From Aphrocallistes beatrix (lineage: Eukaryota; Porifera; Hexactinellida; Sceptrulophora; Aphrocallistidae): DNA of 64,000 bases. The stretch spans positions 3,565,857 through 3,629,856 of the forward strand of contig OY725493.1 of NCBI GenBank assembly GCA_963281255.1, written 5' to 3'. Below are positions 22,465-32,980 of this stretch, in pieces; the stretch's first letter is position 1, and each line of letters begins with the position of its first letter. A program made the translations under genes and the position numbers. The notes below the pieces were generated by a model. That model had not been told where the DNA came from. It worked only from the letters and a program-made list of their open reading frames with translations, and did no database searches.

Positions 22465-22924
22465 CAACTTGTCCTTTAGATCCTGCAGACTCTTGAATAG
22501 AGGCACTTCTCTTGCTCTTCACTGTCAGACTTCAAGCTAAGACTTAATGCTTGGTTTAACAAATCTTCTTTCTATTCGAATGAGAAACGTGCTCGTTTAC
22601 CCCCAGTTGTCGAAGAGTAATAAGAAGGACACCCTGGAAGCAGAGAAGGAACAGCTCCGGTCTTCAGTTTTGGTCTTGCACGTGGGACTTCATGAAATGT
22701 TCCATCTCTTTTAGGTACAATATACACACATTCTATGTCGTCCTTTTGGAAATGCTTCGCGGAAACGTTGACCACCTTGAGATCAGCTATATCCTCACGA
22801 TGGAGAGCACGGATCCAAGCTTGTCGTAGGTCAGAAGGACTCCAGGAATCTTGAAGATGGGAACACCCTCTTCTGGAGAGTAATTATAATTACTCCTACA
22901 TCCCGGAACAGAACATGTTGGCAT
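22465..22924 (-). pseudogene. THAP-domain protein relic
   Basis: Minus strand, ATG at 22924: MPTCSVPGCRSNYNYSPEEG opens a THAP zinc finger (C-x4-C, residues 4-9). After a frameshift near residue 30 the frame gives LKVVNVSAKHFQKDD and LKTGAVPSLLPGCPSYYSS, the typical end of THAP domains. The ligand pair C-x2-H reads S-A-K-H, so one zinc ligand is lost. Residues further down (LQDLKDKLNFELVLLPSNW in another frame, about 22440-22490) suggest continuation toward a P-element/THAP9-like transposase, but no catalytic part is seen. Confidence 0.7.
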
Positions 22925-23287
22925 TGTGTAAAATGGTTTAAGAACTGATCAATCTTAGAATGGTGATCAAAATTAATTAGTATAAAGTAAGATAGTAAAG
23001 AATATACAAAAGCCTTGGAAAATATATGGTCTTGTGTTCGTAATGATCATGAGCAAATTATAGTAAAGTAAAAAAATGATAACATACTTCATTAGATTTG
23101 TATAAAACTATTATTTTAATTTTATAGTTATTTTATAGTTACCATCCTCTACTTCATCCCTAGTCCAAAATTTCAGGGTTGATACCAGGTCTTATATTGA
23201 GTAGACTATGACTCTAGTAATAAAATATTTGTAATTAATATTACTCACGAATGGAGATAGGAGTGTTCAATTTTTGCCTTTGTATCC
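22925..23287. other. no gene seen
   Basis: AT-rich intron DNA between the THAP relic and the transposon nest. Confidence 0.5.
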
Positions 23288-24630
23288 TACAGGGTGGCTC
23301 ATAAGTTCTGTAAATTTTTTTCGAACACATTAATTTTATTACTAGCTATTCGATATCAGTTTTTCATTAGTAATTTTCATTTAAAATTCCATTTTAGTAC
23401 TGTGTAGCTAATGTGATCGATGTGCTGTAGTTGGATTATTTCAAGCGGGCCATAAACCGAAGGAAATTTCCAAATGCTCAAAATGCCCAGGAGGAGAATA
23501 ATGTTTGTTATTAGGGCCATTAAGAGATAACTGGAGACTGGGAATGTTGAGGATAGTGCCAGACGTGGACATCCGTGTTCTGTTGTGACCCCCCAAAGGT
23601 GTGCAAGACGGTGCGGGAACAAATTCGCAGAAATCCCCGGCGATCTATGCGTACCCATTTAGGAATGAAATCATTCAAAAGGATGAAAGTGCACTTCCTT
23701 ACTGACAAGATCAGGGGAAATAGACTGGTTAAGAGCAAGGGTCTGTTAAAGCGGCACGCTATTCATGGGATGAACAGCATTCTTTTTCAGACGAGAAATT
23801 ATTCACGATAGAAGAAACTAGCAATGCTCAAGATTACTAATATATAATGTTATCTAGAATAATATTATCTAGTGCTCAAGCAATCCCAGAAGAGTTGCAT
23901 TAACGTTACACGAGTTCAAAAACACTCTCTGTCTTGGTTTGGGCTGGGGTTTTGGGTATTGGTCTGACACCCCTGGTTTTTGTTCCACAAAGAGCAAAAT
24001 CCATTCAATCTCGTATCTCGAGCTTATATTAGAGTCTGTACTGAAAGATCTAAGCCAGTGTTGACTGGATAGTATTTTCTATTTCAACAAGAAGCTGCCC
24101 ACACCTCAAAACTCACCCAGGCATTGTTAAAGGAAAATATCCCCGATTTTATTAGCAAGGAGGAATACCCCCTGCATTTGAATCCATTTGGATCCAATGT
24201 ATTACTCGATCTGGACTAGGGTTGCAAAATTCCCGGGAATTTTCCAATGTGGAAACTTTCCAGGAAACTTTCCGGGAATTTATAAGACCTGGAAATTTCT
24301 GTAGTGTTTAAATAAATCTGATTGTTTCCGAGGCATTTCTCTGAGGAAAATATATTGAATTCAATTAAAACCTTTCTATATTTGCCTCTAAATACTCAAA
24401 GAACAAAGAAAAAATGTAAAAAAAAATGTAAATTATACAACCAGTACCGAACTGATTCAAAGTGGATCAATAAAAAATGCAATACAAAATCGAATACTAG
24501 TTGTAAGTATAAGTTATCCGATTCTTCTATATAGTACGTATAACAATCGGGAAACCTATCAAATAGTCAATTCGTTTCTGACTAAGTTATTAAGTTAAAT
24601 CTGATATGAGGTAAGCAGAAGCTTATAGTA

Positions 24631-26003
24631 CAGTCTGTCACGTAATTATTTACAATTTTGATTAATTTCTTAAAGAACCGTAATTTGAATACGATGATTC
24701 TGTATTACTTTACTAATGGTTTATTAATCAATTTAGCTATAATGAGACATAAAATCGAAGTTCTTTTGTTTCTTAAGCACTATATTTTTTAATTTTAGCC
24801 CTATCCCTCCAAAAAACATAATTTTTTTATACTTTTTTAGTATTCTAGTTATATTTCATAGCATATTTTCCTTCGAAACAAATCCTAGACTCATAAAATG
24901 CAGACAAAACGAAGAAAGCAGGTTGCTGTTCTTATATCTACCACAGATTTATCAATTAAAGACATTGCGACCAAATGTGATGTTTCACTGAAAATGGCCT
25001 ATAATGTAAAATCAAGGGTTAAATCGGGGGAAACTCTTGATCATCAACCTGGTGCTGGTCCCAAGTCAAAGTTGACCTCAAAGGATAGGATTTCTTTGGC
25101 GTTAACAATGAAGCACCATCCGAGGATATCATTACGGATGATGAGTCACAATTTCAAGATGAAAAGAGGCGTAAATGTGTCCCATGAAGCTGTAAGAAGA
25201 ACACCACCAAAATGGGATATTCTAAAAAGACCGCTGTAAGGGGACCGAACATTACAGAGGCTCATGAGAAAACTAGACTTGCTTGGGCTTACAAATACCG
25301 TAACATACATTGGCGCAGAGTTTTCTTTACCGATGAATGTTCTATTTGGCTGCATGGAGGCAAATTACAGCTATGGACAAAAGGAACTCAAAGACCAATC
25401 TTAAACTTATACCAAGACACACTCCGAAAATTCACATATGGGGCGGGATTTCAGAACGTGGAGCGACGCCAGTTCACATTTTCAAACAAAATTTTAATTC
25501 CGAAGCTTATTGCAATGTTCTTAATGAGGTTTTGATAGAAAGCGCGGATGTACTCTACCCTGACGGTTGGAAACTTCAAGAGGACAACTCTTCCATCCAT
25601 AAATCTAAGTTTTCAACCGCCTACAAGAAGTTTCGTGATATATCCTGCATAGATTGGCCTGCAAACAGCCCCGATTTGAATCCTATAGAGAACCTATGGG
25701 GTGTACTTAGACATAGGATTCAAGTTAGGGCTCCAAAAACGATACAAGATGTCGAAAGATTTGTCAAAGTTGAGTGGGAGTCCTTCGATCCAAATTTTAT
25801 TTATAACTTTACCAAATCAATGAAGAGACGATGTACTTTGGTGATAGATTCTAAAGGGAAAAAAATTAATTATTGAATTTATATTGTTTTCATGGTAACT
25901 TCATGAGTATTTTATGAATAGTTTTCAAATGAACTTCACTAATTGTAGTTCTATCTCCATGTTAGATCGAATAAAGTAATTGTAAATAATTACGTGACAG
26001 ACT
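24631..26003 (+). mobile_element. Tc1-like element, inner shell of the nest
   Basis: Left end CAGTCTGTCACGTAATTATT and right end AATAATTACGTGACAGACT are inverted repeats of about 26 bp. The left flank is TA; the right flank reads AG, with AGCTTATA found on both sides (24620s and 26003-26010), so the right border is slightly altered. Confidence 0.85.
24898..25876 (+). pseudogene. Tc1-like transposase (DD34E) with two frameshifts
   Basis: ATG at 24898 (MQTKRRKQVAVL). HTH: DLSIKDIATKCDVSLKMAYN (residues 19-38). The first frame runs to 25239; a shift near 25200 leads to NIHWRRVFFTDECSIWLHGG (first Asp); a second shift near 25395 leads to KIHIWGGISERGATPVHIF, then LQEDNSSIHKS (second Asp) and SPDLNPIENLWG (Glu, 34 residues after the Asp), ending in a stop at 25876. 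All three acidic residues are kept and only two shifts are seen, so the copy is fairly young. It is a different Tc1 lineage from the 5929 element. Confidence 0.9.
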
Positions 26004-26740
26004 AGCTTATAATAATATATTGGCTACAGCTCTAGTCAATAAATATCGGACAAATTTTAACCGAGTTTTAATTAACCTCATTGAAATGAAAAGTATATTG
26101 GCTATAATTGTTCTGAATATTGTGATTCTCGTGAATGACATTACAATTAAAAATATTGAATACAAAAATTGTGGCTGGTTGGAAAATCGTATACCGAGAT
26201 GCAAACTAGATGGACTTTTCATATCTACTTGCTAAACTTAATGTATAATGGTGTAGCCAGGACAGGTCTATTGACAAATACAAACAAACAAACAACCAAA
26301 ATAATGCATTTCAGAACTGGGCTACTATACTATATTATAGTCGGCAGTAAAATCATTGAATATTTCTCATTATTAAAGAAAAACGAAAATTCCCAAAATT
26401 TCCGAAAATTTCCAGGTCTTATAAATTCCAGGAAACTTTCCCACCCATTACAACCCTAATCTGGACTATTTTGGAGACAAAGGCTTGTGCTAAAACCGAC
26501 ACTAATATATAATCTCTTATGGCGTCGTTTAGGAGAGAATGGGATAAATACCTCAGGAAACACTGCATGCTACAGTAGAGGCCTTCCCTCGTAGATTAAC
26601 GGCAATAATTCAGAAGAAAGGAGAGTATATAGAATAGTGATTATTTCTAGCATATAGTTCAAATAGCAAGTAGGAATTGTATATTTAAAATATATAAATG
26701 GGTTCATATGAATGTCACAGAACTTATGAGTCACCCTTTA

Positions 26741-27270
26741 AATAATACTCGTATATCAAAATGTATTAAGAGCCTATAGGTTATCAACTACGGTACTAGA
26801 AAACAATAAATCACATCAAATATTGTGTACATCCTATATTCCTCGAGTTATGATGACACATCATATTTTGATCCAACTTTAGTTCTTGTGGTGTTGCAGC
26901 AATTTAAAAAACTGAAAAACTATATACATTTTTAGAGGAATAAGTATCAGACTACAAATTGAAGTGAAATGAAATGAAAAACTATGAAAAATTTCTGATC
27001 CCCTGGAATGTTTCCATTGGTCTATACGTATATTATAATATAAGGTATATATATTATATCCCCAACTATCTATATCCACACCAGGATTCCAAAAATCCCA
27101 ATGAATACTAAAATCCAATGCAATTACACTTTTGAAATCAGAGTTTACGACAGCATCTTGTAATTTTTTTTGTATCTCGGTCGTTTTATATCTAATGCAA
27201 TGTGTATCTCCACATATTCTCCGGATCCTTTACATTTTTCGGTAGCTTTGAAATTTTGGATCGGTTTGTG
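26741..27270. other. no gene seen
   Basis: AT-rich intron DNA. A 79-codon minus-strand open frame (26879-27118) has no recognisable motif. Confidence 0.5.
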
Positions 27271-28774
27271 TTAAGGATACCGCCCTCGAAAAACATCGCC
27301 TGACATTAAAAAAAAGGGTAAATTTTTGTTAATTCCATTGTATTACTGAGTGGTCTACCATCTAATCGTACTTGTTGGACGGTATTTATTTTGATTTTTA
27401 TGAGTTGACTCCCTAAAGTTTAGTGTTACAAAAAATTGAAAAATTATTAGTGGTTTTTCGGCGCATTCATCAATTAGTTTCTTACTTATCAGATATTTTT
27501 TTAATGATATAAACCTCAAAATTGTTTTGGCTCCTTTAGAGATTATAAAACAGAAAAATTTAGAAAAAAAGGCGTATAAAATCCAATCAAGATAGCTCTA
27601 TGAGGGACTTCATTTCTAAAATGCTCGGAAATGTGATATTAGCTATTGTATCTAAAATATAATTTTGATTATTTTTTTTAAAAATTGTTCAGATCCGACC
27701 CTTTGTTTGGAGCACTTTTCATAATTATTTTGGAAGTTCTGGCCTTTTACCTCCCAGATTCGGTCAAAGTCCCCCATTTATGGCCCAAAAACAGATTCCT
27801 CCCTATCTCTGGAAATATATACCCAAATTCTTAGCTCTCGAATCCTAATGTACTTTTTATAACAGTATATATATGATTCTTTGATAATAAGTGTACTACG
27901 TCCTTTGGAATGCTAAGTTTTAATTTTTTATCACGTGATGACGCAGCTTTTTTCGAAAATCCTAACTTGAAAGCTAAAAGTCGTAGACTCTCTCTCTAAC
28001 TTCCTAATATACATTTTAGAAGTTCTTTATTCATTCTTAACATATAGCTTATACTTTGCAGTGCTAGGAGTATTAATTATATTTCCCAATTGATTCAAAA
28101 TATTCGGGGTTTAGGGGCCTCAAGAAAATTTGTGGATTTCCGCTATGCTTTTGCTATTTTCACCAAAATTTGTTGGAATATATCTAATTCATCAGTATAA
28201 ATGCGATTAAATGCCCATGAATGCTTTTATTTAACCTTAATAGCTCATTTTACATCGTTCTTAACATTAAAACTTTAAATCCCTATATCTGAAAAAAGTC
28301 AAATTTGGTTTGAGATAGAAGGCTGAAATTTATAATAGTTGTCCAATATCATTGTGCGATAAACGTAGGACCACTCGACTTTCGATATCTTAAAATTTGT
28401 GATTTTATTGCTGATTTTTTTTCGAACCCCTATAAAATTAACAATATTGGTTATTTTACTTTATTTTGGTCCTATGCAATAGCAAATATGATAGAATATA
28501 TATGAATAAATTTCGAAGCATTTGATCCAACGTATGTTCGAAAAAATATACAGAGTATTGGAGGTACTAACATTAGGATGTGCTAGCGAAAAACGGTAAA
28601 AACCGACTTTGAGATGCTGTAACTCAAAAACTAGAAATGCGAACCAAAAACGGTTTAGCATGCCTCAATATTTTTTAATTGTACTACCTGCCCACGCTTA
28701 ACATCATATATATCTCTCTTCTTAATATATGCTTTAAGCCAAACCTAAGGATTTTTCGCTTGCGGTATCCTTAA
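27271..28774 (+). mobile_element. TTAA-bounded repeat, solo copy with both ends
   Basis: TTAAGGATACCGCCCTCG at the left and GCGGTATCCTTAA at the right. At 1504 bp it is shorter than the tandem units; an internal deletion near 27710 joins GATCCGACC directly to the ATAATTATTTTGGAAGTTC region. It keeps one 73-bp tail. This copy shows that the repeat exists as a discrete unit with inverted ends. Confidence 0.88.
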
Positions 28775-28794
28775 TAATCAAATGAATGCATCTT

Positions 28795-29567
28795 AAGGGA
28801 ATTTTGTCCTTTTTGCGAGATGTTCTCGATACTTTCTAATCAGCTTGTGCAATCTCAACGCCTTCTTCTGAAAATCCCTTAAGCCATACCTAATTGTGGC
28901 AATTGAGAAAGCACTGTCTTGCAATATTACCAGTTGATGTTGTGCCTAGGGTTGCTAACCCTCCCGGATTGGCCGGGAGTCTCCCGGAATCTCAACCAGT
29001 CTCCCGGAAATTAGCAAATCCAATCCGGGAGGTTTCGGAAATCTCAGCAGAAGTATACTTTCAAACAGCAGAAATAGAGAAGGAGCACTAGACCTTTTCT
29101 AATTAGTTTGCTTTATTACTGGATTATTCAACTTAGGCCTATAAATCGTTGTTCTCTGTTTCTAAGCAGCTCCCACGATTGCCCTCCCCCCCCCACGAAA
29201 ACAAATATCTCCCGGAATCAAAATGAGTCGAGTTGGCAACCCTAGTTGTGCCTCTATCTTTGATCTGTTCAATGCCATTTTTAGTACTGGATTTCAAGTG
29301 ATATATAACTAACATGAACTAGCGATATATGCAGGTATAACTTTGTAGAGCTGAGGCTGGTAGGATGTCTATATCAGATATTGGTTCGAGAGTGAAGAGA
29401 CAAGAATTCGTTGAATCAAAAATCTCTTGGGCGCTAGAAATGGCCCTGTTGATCGGAAAATCACATCTACCAAGGTTTAGATCTCGTACTTCACTAGTAG
29501 CAGTAGATACCTGAGAACTGCCACCACCTGCACCACTTAATTTTCTAGACATCTTGCAATTTAGCAT
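28795..29567 (-). pseudogene. relic of an unclassified transposon protein, split by a hAT MITE
   Basis: On the minus strand the pieces MALNRSKIEAQ, then (after the MITE at 28947-29244) TSTGNIARQCFLNCHN and LKGFSEEGVEIA can be read. The same blocks, in the same order (TTTGNVARECFLNKHNF ... NFSEEGLEALNKYVRK), appear in the relic at 47281-48000, so they belong to one repeated protein family. Upstream, an open frame at 29567-29319 (MLNCKMSRKLSGAGGGSSQ) may be its N-terminus. The family resembles uncharacterised arthropod transposon proteins with an SEEG-x-EARNK-like block, but is not named here. Confidence 0.5.
28947..29244. mobile_element. hAT-type MITE (TAGGGTTGC ends)
   Basis: Ends TAGGGTTGCTAACCC and GTTGGCAACCCTA, 8-bp duplication GTTGTGCC on both sides (28939-28946 and 29245-29252). 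CTCCCGGA motifs repeat inside. 298 bp. Confidence 0.93.
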
Positions 29568-29997
29568 ACTACGAATTATGAAGATATTAGCATTCCCGTT
29601 GGGAAATGTTAGACCTTGCTGGATGACTTTGTATTCCGAATTTATATAAGGTTTTTAAATTAAATCTCGGATATTTTCTGCATTTTCTTTTTGTGCAATC
29701 AATGCAACTGGTCTTATCCCAAATGTAGCATTGGGATTTTCATTTGAATAAATTGAATTATCTTTAGAATCCTTTATTGATATTATTCGGAATTAGAATG
29801 TAGTTTTGCCGATAGAATTACATCTGGCGTGGTATTGTAAATTTGATGTGATCCTGATCCATCTAATCCATCGACTATTTGGACTAAAATAGGGAATTGA
29901 TGGTATATATCTTTTGTCTCAAAATGCTTGCAATGGTTTGATAAACAATCTTCTGATAAGATATCGAAACTCCAATGACCATTCAGCTGTACAAGTA
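29568..29997. other. no gene seen
   Basis: AT-rich intron DNA without supported features. Confidence 0.5.
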
Positions 29998-29999
29998 TA

Positions 30000-30537
30000 T
30001 CCTATTTATTTAAACTCAATTAATGTGCGTGTGTGTAAAAATTATATATATATCCGTAACGAATTGATTAAAGAAACTGCCAAGCACAGAGAGCTGATTT
30101 TGGCATGAGGGGTTCTTTTAGCTATGGTTCCACTAGGTCCTGACCTCAGACGAAAATGTCGACTCTTCATGAATTTATGACGTTATTGTCACTTTTTTAT
30201 AATTAGAAATTTCAGTTTTTGACTACAACTCAGCCATTTTGGTGGATAGAAGGCTGAAACTTTAATAGAATGTGTATCTTAATATATCTAAAATATGATA
30301 CAACTCTCATAAAAAATGCAGACTCATCACTCTGTTATGACGTCATCATTACGCATTAAAAATTCAACAACAATTTTGATTATTTTTCAGTGTTATCGAT
30401 TATAGCAGTAAGATACACATATTTAGAGATGTTATCTCCCTTATAATTAATCAATGTGACCCCAGGCTCCCGCAGGGCGCCTCTGGCGGACACAAAGTGT
30501 CCGCCAGCCGCGCAGCGCAAGCATGCGAAGCGCGCTT
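30000..30537 (-). mobile_element. family A MITE, copy 3
   Basis: Reversed copy. The TIR-like TCCTATTTATTTAAACTCAA is at 30000 and the GC core is at 30462-30537, ending GCGCGCTTG. The TIR beyond the core is absent. Confidence 0.8.
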
Positions 30538-30670
30538 GTGATTAATGATATTGCATTGCGACATGCTGATTTAGTAATGTTGCAAAAACGGATTCGACAT
30601 TACATATTCAAATGGAGGTATCAAAACTATTGATTGCTTAATTAATAATAATTATTATTATTAATTAATT

Positions 30671-30994
30671 AAAACCCTCGGCTGGCTTGGGGTTTTTTTT
30701 TCTATTTATAGTAAGAATCCAAAATGTTATGCCTTTCCCGTTCAAAATGGCTTAAACCGGAAATGAAGCAACAAAATACAGGTGACTTCGCTTAATCGGG
30801 ACACTTTTGTCCCGGATATTTTGTCCCGATTAAACGGAGGTCCCAATTAACCGATTAAATTTAGTATTAGCTTCAATGTATGGCCACCATTTCATTCCTG
30901 GAGCCTTGTCCCAATTAAGCGGTAGTCCCGATTACCGGTGTCCCGATTAAGCGGAGTTGACTTTACAGCGCAAAGCGCAGGTTAATTAATTAAA
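30671..30994. mobile_element. piggyBac-like MITE (TTAA flanks) with nested pogo-type MITE
   Basis: TTAATTAATTAA stretches flank a unit starting AACCCTCGG and ending GCAGGTTAA. The internal phrase AAATGGCTTAAACCGGAAAT is shared with the TTAA-flanked insertion at 49624-49749, which supports a common family. A pogo-type MITE (30779-30963) interrupts it. Confidence 0.6.
30779..30963. mobile_element. pogo/Tigger-type MITE (GCTTAATCGGGAC motifs)
   Basis: Ends CAGGTGACTTCGCTTAATC and GATTAAGCGGAGTTGACTT, TA flanks. TCCCGATTAAGCGG motifs occur repeatedly inside. 185 bp. Related in size and design to the elements at 40013, 40265 and 41010. Confidence 0.85.
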
Positions 30995-31009
30995 ATATCG
31001 AATCCCCGC

Positions 31010-31440
31010 AATTTATTGTTCTAAATACAACTTGGTCAATTTTTTCATGGCCAGTAGAGTGTATATTTGAGGGTATAAGTCAATCCGGCTATTTCCTAGG
31101 TTCTTTAAGGTGCCGATTCGGATCAAAATGGTAGAAAAATGCATTATTCGCCCAATGTGTATTGCCGGTTGTAATTTGGCTGTCCATTCTATATCTGCTT
31201 GACTTCTCATTTTTCAAATTTTGCTATATAAAAAGTTGGTTGGATACATACGTTATCATTTTCAAAAAATTTTTAAATTGTTGAATACTACTTGTAGATA
31301 AATAATTTTCTCTACCTTTAATAAGTTTGTTATGCTCCTCGACGAGTCCATTGCTTTGTGGATGATGAGCAGTGGCTCGTCTAAGTTTACATTTTGAAAT
31401 TCCTAAAATATTAATTCAAAACGAACTTTTTACAGATCTG
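31010..31440 (-). pseudogene. second GIN/Ginger-type integrase fragment
   Basis: Minus strand. RRATAHHPQSNGLVEEHNKL matches the AYHPQSNGLVESHNKILK block (catalytic Glu) of the integrase gene at 62.4-62.5 kb. It is followed by a gap beginning with a GT at the same place where that gene has an intron, then QADIEWTAKLQPAIHI, which aligns with the next exon's NMDVEWPDRIHEACL. The rest is decayed. The family therefore has at least two copies in this window. Confidence 0.65.
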
Positions 31441-32186
31441 CAATAACATTCCAGCCATAGGTATCACCTATATAGATCAATGTTTAATAAATTTTAAACT
31501 TACTAATATAACTGAAAACATATAAATACATTACACCATCGATTTTCCGAATAGTTCCAACAATTTAGAGAATCTTTGGAATTTGTTCCTATTAGTGAAA
31601 TAACACTATAATTCAATAAGGATTTATAAATCTTCAATTTGTAAAGTCAGAATGTGACGGTTATTATTTCGTTATGAATGCTTTTTAACTAGGTTAATGA
31701 ATCTTATTGAAAGAGAAAGATGGTATACTTCGATTCAAAACGAAAAGGTTAATAATAATGTTTTTTTCGTGTTCAGATTCTAAGAATGATGTGTTCGGAA
31801 TAGCGAGGGTTCGGTTTAGTTATACTATTATCCTTTGTCATAGCCTACTGTATATACACTACAGTAGGCTATGCCTTTGTGAATTTTAAAGTGTTGACTA
31901 TCATGCTTCATGATGTGTTCTTTCACTTATTCTAGATTCAAACTATATACTAATTGTTTATGCAATGAATGCAATATTAGGCATTCGTGAGATGATATAT
32001 TTTGTTTTTTTAGCCATCCTGCAGCGTCTCTGTGTGCCAAGTTCTGTAGTTTATATGTAATTAATTGGATCGTTATTTTTCTCCTAATAGTATATTTAAT
32101 ACAAGTATTAACTTTATCATTATTCGATTATTTCATAAAATTTACCTTGGAATTCCGTAAATTTTTATTGTGATATCCTTTTTTAG
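31441..32186. other. end of intron 1; perfect small hairpin
   Basis: No gene. CATAGCCTACTGTA at about 31839 meets its complement TACAGTAGGCTATG over a 7-base loop; the half-motif CATAGCCTACTGTATATA recurs at about 49150. The intron ends TTTTTTAG at 32186. Confidence 0.6.
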
Positions 32187-32529
32187 TTTGTTTACACAAA
32201 ATTTGAAAATTTGGTTATTAAATCTGTTCAGAAGTTTTCCAATGGAAATCAATGGAGGGCACACGATTCCTTAATACTATCTTTAGATTGGAGTAAACAA
32301 TCAGGCTTGATTGTTTCTGGTGATGAAAATGGTCACATTAAAGTTTGGAATTCATATACCATCCTGCAGAACTCAATTATTATTGATGGAATCACAATAT
32401 CTACACTTAGCTGGGCATCTAACCATTTATTTGCATTTGGTGGATTGAATTTATTCGGAATTTTAGATAAAGATTGCTGCATCATATATTTGCAAACTAA
32501 CACAAGTTTTGGCCATATATGTGAAATTG
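32187..32529 (+). CDS. IFT80: IFT80-like WD40 protein, exon 2
   Basis: Acceptor TTTTTTAG at 32186. Opens in phase 0 with FVYTKFENLVIKSVQ, continuing directly from SPNDDQ of exon 1, as IFT80 does in its VLYTAGKQLIIKPLQ block. Then QWRAHDSLILSLDW (a WD40 strand pair), SGDENGHIKVWNSYTIL, and ISTLSWASNHLFAFGG with LFGILDKD. Ends ATTG/GTATGT at 32529 in phase 1. All blocks keep IFT80 order and spacing. Confidence 0.85.
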
Positions 32530-32980
32530 GTATGTACCTCAGAATCGTTTTAGTTATGTTAATATCAATGTTTTTCTCGAATTCAAAAAATTAATTTAAT
32601 CCATCAATGTACTATGGATTTTGAAAACTCTTTTCCGATTAAATCATTTTGGGCGAGGAAACCTTAGAAATGTGGGGTCCATGCTATAAATAAAATGGAC
32701 CCATGCCGTTAGTTAGATTTAAGATTTTAAAAGTTCATTTTTTGCCATCCAAAAATATTTATATTTTTTCTGTATATTAACCTTTGAAATTCATAATAAC
32801 TACGGAGTAGTTCTTGATAGTCTATTAATTGACCTTTTTGTAACTTATTCATTCTAACTTATTATATTTTAGATTATTTCCGCAGACAGACTGCGTAGTC
32901 TGTGGTGTACTATATACTCGTGAAATTTCCTTTCGATTTTCACTTTTCTTTTGTATATATTAACATTCAATTAGCTTGTC
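32530..32980. other. start of intron 2, no gene seen
   Basis: AT-rich. At about 32880-32905 CCGCAGACAGACT and AGTCTGTGG form a short hairpin that could be an end of the P-like element which follows, but no partner end was found. Confidence 0.4.

Larger units (their letters stand above)
24217..26458. mobile_element. hAT-type non-autonomous element, middle shell of the nest
   Basis: Ends TAGGGTTGCAAAATTCCC and CATTACAACCCTA; the 8-bp duplication ATCTGGAC lies at 24209-24216 and 26459-26466. Both subterminal regions are rich in GGAAACTTTCC / TTTCCAGG motifs in inverted order. Excluding the nested Tc1 it is about 870 bp and noncoding. Confidence 0.92.
23430..26620 (+). pseudogene. maT-like mariner transposase relic, interrupted
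   Basis: Recognisable blocks on +, in several frames: an HTH remnant, VCKTVREQIRRNPRRSMR, HLGMKSFKRMKVHFLTDKIR, GLLKRHAIHGMNSILF with the SDEKLFTIEE block (first Asp), then SWFGLGF, then FQQEAAHTSKLTQALL where the second catalytic Asp reads Glu. The coding continues after the hAT insert at 26467 with LDYFGDK (final Asp) and RRLTAIIQKKGEYIE. Many stops are present. This block order is that of the Tc1/mariner maT group. Confidence 0.75.
23290..26738 (+). mobile_element. maT-like Tc1/mariner element, outer shell of a three-level nest
   Basis: Ends CAGGGTGGCTCATAAG and CTTATGAGTCACCCTTT match as inverted repeats, with TA at 23288 and 26739. Without the hAT insertion the element is about 1.2 kb. 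It carries a decayed transposase of its own (see next entry). Confidence 0.85.
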
